Shown piece by piece: positions 62,655 to 64,000 of a DNA stretch of 64,000 nucleotides; the stretch's first letter is position 1, and every line of letters begins with the position of its first letter. The notes under the pieces were generated by a model that searched no databases, had not been told where the DNA came from, and saw only the letters and a list, made by a program, of their open reading frames with translations. A program made the position numbers and the translations under genes. The DNA is from an uncultured Clostridia bacterium (GTDB taxonomy: Bacteria; Bacillota; Clostridia; Christensenellales; Pumilibacteraceae): assembly GCA_947178255.1 (NCBI GenBank), contig CAMWXP010000004.1:1-64000 (forward strand). The letters are read 5' to 3'.

Positions 62655-62791
62655 CCTTTGGCGCAGGCGCCAAGCGGCTAGCGAACCGCGCGCAGAAATA
62701 TCACAACTAAAATAATGCTTATAATTTCTTTTATTGGTTAATCGTAAATTGTGTAACCCCGCGGCGCGCTACGAATACAGTGCCGCAACTA

Positions 62792-62822
62792 AAATACCCC
62801 TCGCGTTAAGCGAGGGGTATTT
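62792..62822 (-). terminator. Terminator of the helicase-nuclease gene
   Basis: Thirteen-base perfect arms (62792-62804, 62810-62822) around a five-base loop, followed by TTTTA-like sequence on the minus strand, 29 bases after the stop codon. Confidence 0.8.
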
Positions 62823-62851
62823 GGTAGAGCATAGCTAACCTAAAACGAATA

Positions 62852-64000
62852 TTATTCTATTTTCTTTTGTGGCTCAAAATATTTATCAAAAGCACCTTTG
62901 GTTATTGTATTAGCTACACTATCCATAAACAGAGCTTTATTAGGTATTTTAATTTCATAAATTTCATTTTTGCGCGTATTCCATAGTATCCCAGTTTCAA
63001 GATTCAGCGCGACCATATAACAAGCACATTGCAAGAAATTCTCATGAGATAATTCCGACACAAATTTTAACTCATATACTATATCGTTTTTAACAACGTC
63101 AGCTAAGCCGTTCGCCGTGAATACAGTTTTTCCATTTAACTCATTAGAAAAATCAATAGAACATTGAATTTGTACATTCTCATTGCGATTTAATATCGTC
63201 TTTAAGCGTTTTGTAATTTGTTGTTTTTCTTCATTACTTACAAAAGGTGTATTGACCTGTTTTCTATATCTATCGTGCTTTGTTTCTAATGATACTAAAA
63301 ATAATATCTTTTTCTCAATTGACGAATTTTTAACTTTTTTATTATATAAAAATTTCAAATCTTTGTGAGTAGAAAAATATTGCTCGATTTCTTTTTCAAT
63401 ATCATATTGATTAAAATATACGGCTTCTTGAAAAATACCAATGCAAGGAGAAAGGTCAATTAAGCCGTCGTGATTTTTTATGTCAATCTCGGATATATCT
63501 TTTAGTGGCTTTTTATGCGTTTCTAACAACGAAAAACAATGTTCAACGCTCTCTTTGTATTTAAAATCGAACATATCCGAAATGTTAACATTTTCAAAAT
63601 TTGAATTAGGATTGACTTTTGACGATAACGTTTTTTCAGAAAGCATGGCTTCCTTTTCATTAACAAATATAATACGCTCTTTCCCCCTACTTGCGGCAAC
63701 ACAAAATATGTTGCGTAAAATTTCGTAAGACTGCTGTGGCTTGTCAATACGAACATTCCAATAACTTTCTGTAAAATCAAATACAACACATATTTTTCTT
63801 TCTAAACCCTTACTGCTATCAAAAGTTGTAAAAATCGCCGATGTTTCCGTAGGCTTGGTTGCACCGCCAGAGTTTTTATCAGAAATCGAGGCATAAACAG
63901 TATTTTTATTAAATTTTTTAGGATATGAGGTTTCTAACTTATTCAATACATTAGCTAAATTTCCAGTTCTCGCACCAAGACATAAAATATCTTTCGTTTT
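62852..64000 (-). CDS. C-terminal part of a UvrD-type helicase with PD-(D/E)XK nuclease domain (partial)
   Basis: The frame is open through the window edge, so the 5' part lies beyond 64000. The visible 382 codons begin TKDILCLGARTGNLANVLNKLE, then TTFDSSKGLERKICVVFDFTES (helicase motif V region), then a motif VI-like IFCVAASRGKERIIFV. Residues in the last third (GLADVVKNDIVYELKFVSELSHENFLQCACYMVAL) fit a RecB-type nuclease: D-xn-ELK. Such proteins process DNA ends or belong to defence or mobile elements. The gene is much richer in A/T and in AAA, ATT and TTT codons than its neighbours, which suggests transfer. Confidence 0.8.
   Translation of the reverse strand, partial: KTKDILCLGARTGNLANVLNKLETSYPKKFNKNTVYASISDKNSGGATKPTETSAIFTTFDSSKGLERKICVVFDFTESYWNVRIDKPQQSYEILRNIFCVAASRGKERIIFVNEKEAMLSEKTLSSKVNPNSNFENVNISDMFDFKYKESVEHCFSLLETHKKPLKDISEIDIKNHDGLIDLSPCIGIFQEAVYFNQYDIEKEIEQYFSTHKDLKFLYNKKVKNSSIEKKILFLVSLETKHDRYRKQVNTPFVSNEEKQQITKRLKTILNRNENVQIQCSIDFSNELNGKTVFTANGLADVVKNDIVYELKFVSELSHENFLQCACYMVALNLETGILWNTRKNEIYEIKIPNKALFMDSVANTITKGAFDKYFEPQKKIE

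Larger units (their letters stand above)
62519..62851. other. Non-coding spacer with structured repeats
   Basis: This 333-base gap has no convincing gene. It holds the promoter -35 of the gene to the left, two copies of a GC-rich hairpin repeat (62539-62654), more short palindromes to about 62692, an AT-rich stretch to 62757 and a terminator (62792-62822). Its GC-rich part contrasts sharply with the AT-rich gene that follows. Confidence 0.7.

Noticed and set aside
62539-62702. GC-rich folded spacer considered as a tRNA or tracrRNA
   Set aside because: No CCA end, anticodon arm or T-loop consensus, and no Cas9 or CRISPR repeat nearby to pair with.

Overview
The window looks like chromosome from a member of the Clostridia (Firmicutes), probably an uncultured gut-type lineage. 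The evidence is a SpoIIE-type sporulation phosphatase, a FakA/FakB (DAK2/DegV) pair, an ECF transporter core, BceAB/BceRS-type genes, a DUF5685 gene next to a J-domain-like gene, and promoters that almost all read TTGACA-17-TATAAT. Most genes lie on the minus strand in tightly packed operons with 1-, 4- or 8-base overlaps. No rRNA, tRNA, CRISPR array or transposase gene was seen.

Layout from left to right. 0.1-4.7 kb is a minus-strand operon running ecfA1, ecfA2, ecfT, truA, rsmF (vitamin/metal ECF transport core plus RNA modification). 4.8-11.5 kb holds a 687-residue lipoprotein, a small unknown gene, typA and spoIIE. 11.6-27.5 kb is one gene for a predicted lipoprotein of about 5280 residues. 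It is built from about 22 InlB/Listeria-Bacteroides-type repeats, about 15 Ig-like domains and nine copies of an unfamiliar two-part cassette of about 245 residues. 27.6-32.4 kb carries a PHP-family histidinol phosphatase, an iron alcohol dehydrogenase and fakB-fakA. 32.4-36.8 kb is a BceAB/BceRS-like antimicrobial-peptide sensing and transport module that is decaying: an in-frame TGA in the permease, a frameshift in the kinase and a shortened receiver domain. 36.9-43.2 kb is a housekeeping run (aminotransferase, P-loop protein, thrC, trpS, DUF5685, J-like protein, membrane protein). 43.3-49.2 kb has nadE, dnaX, a His-rich metal-transporter-like gene and a DUF815 ATPase. 49.3-57.5 kb has an AlkZ-like gene, a coiled-coil protein, a 952-residue type I membrane protein, ppx-ppk and pfkA. 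57.6-62.5 kb has small regulators and redox genes, a polysaccharide deacetylase, an HTH-SdpI fusion and a membrane-tethered pyrophosphatase-like protein. 62.5-64 kb is a repeat-bearing spacer and the 3' part of an AT-rich helicase-nuclease gene cut by the window edge.

Three themes stand out. First, at least four unrelated genes (ecfA1, the PHP gene, dnaX and the gene at 49317) have a near-consensus promoter whose -10 box ends exactly six bases before the start codon and no Shine-Dalgarno site, so they should make leaderless mRNA; a fifth has eight bases. Second, AT-rich short repeats of the AATTCGGAAT type begin right at the stop codons of five separate minus-strand genes. Third, the giant cassette protein is the best candidate here for an undescribed surface system. 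Function calls rest on motifs read by eye; no database search was run.
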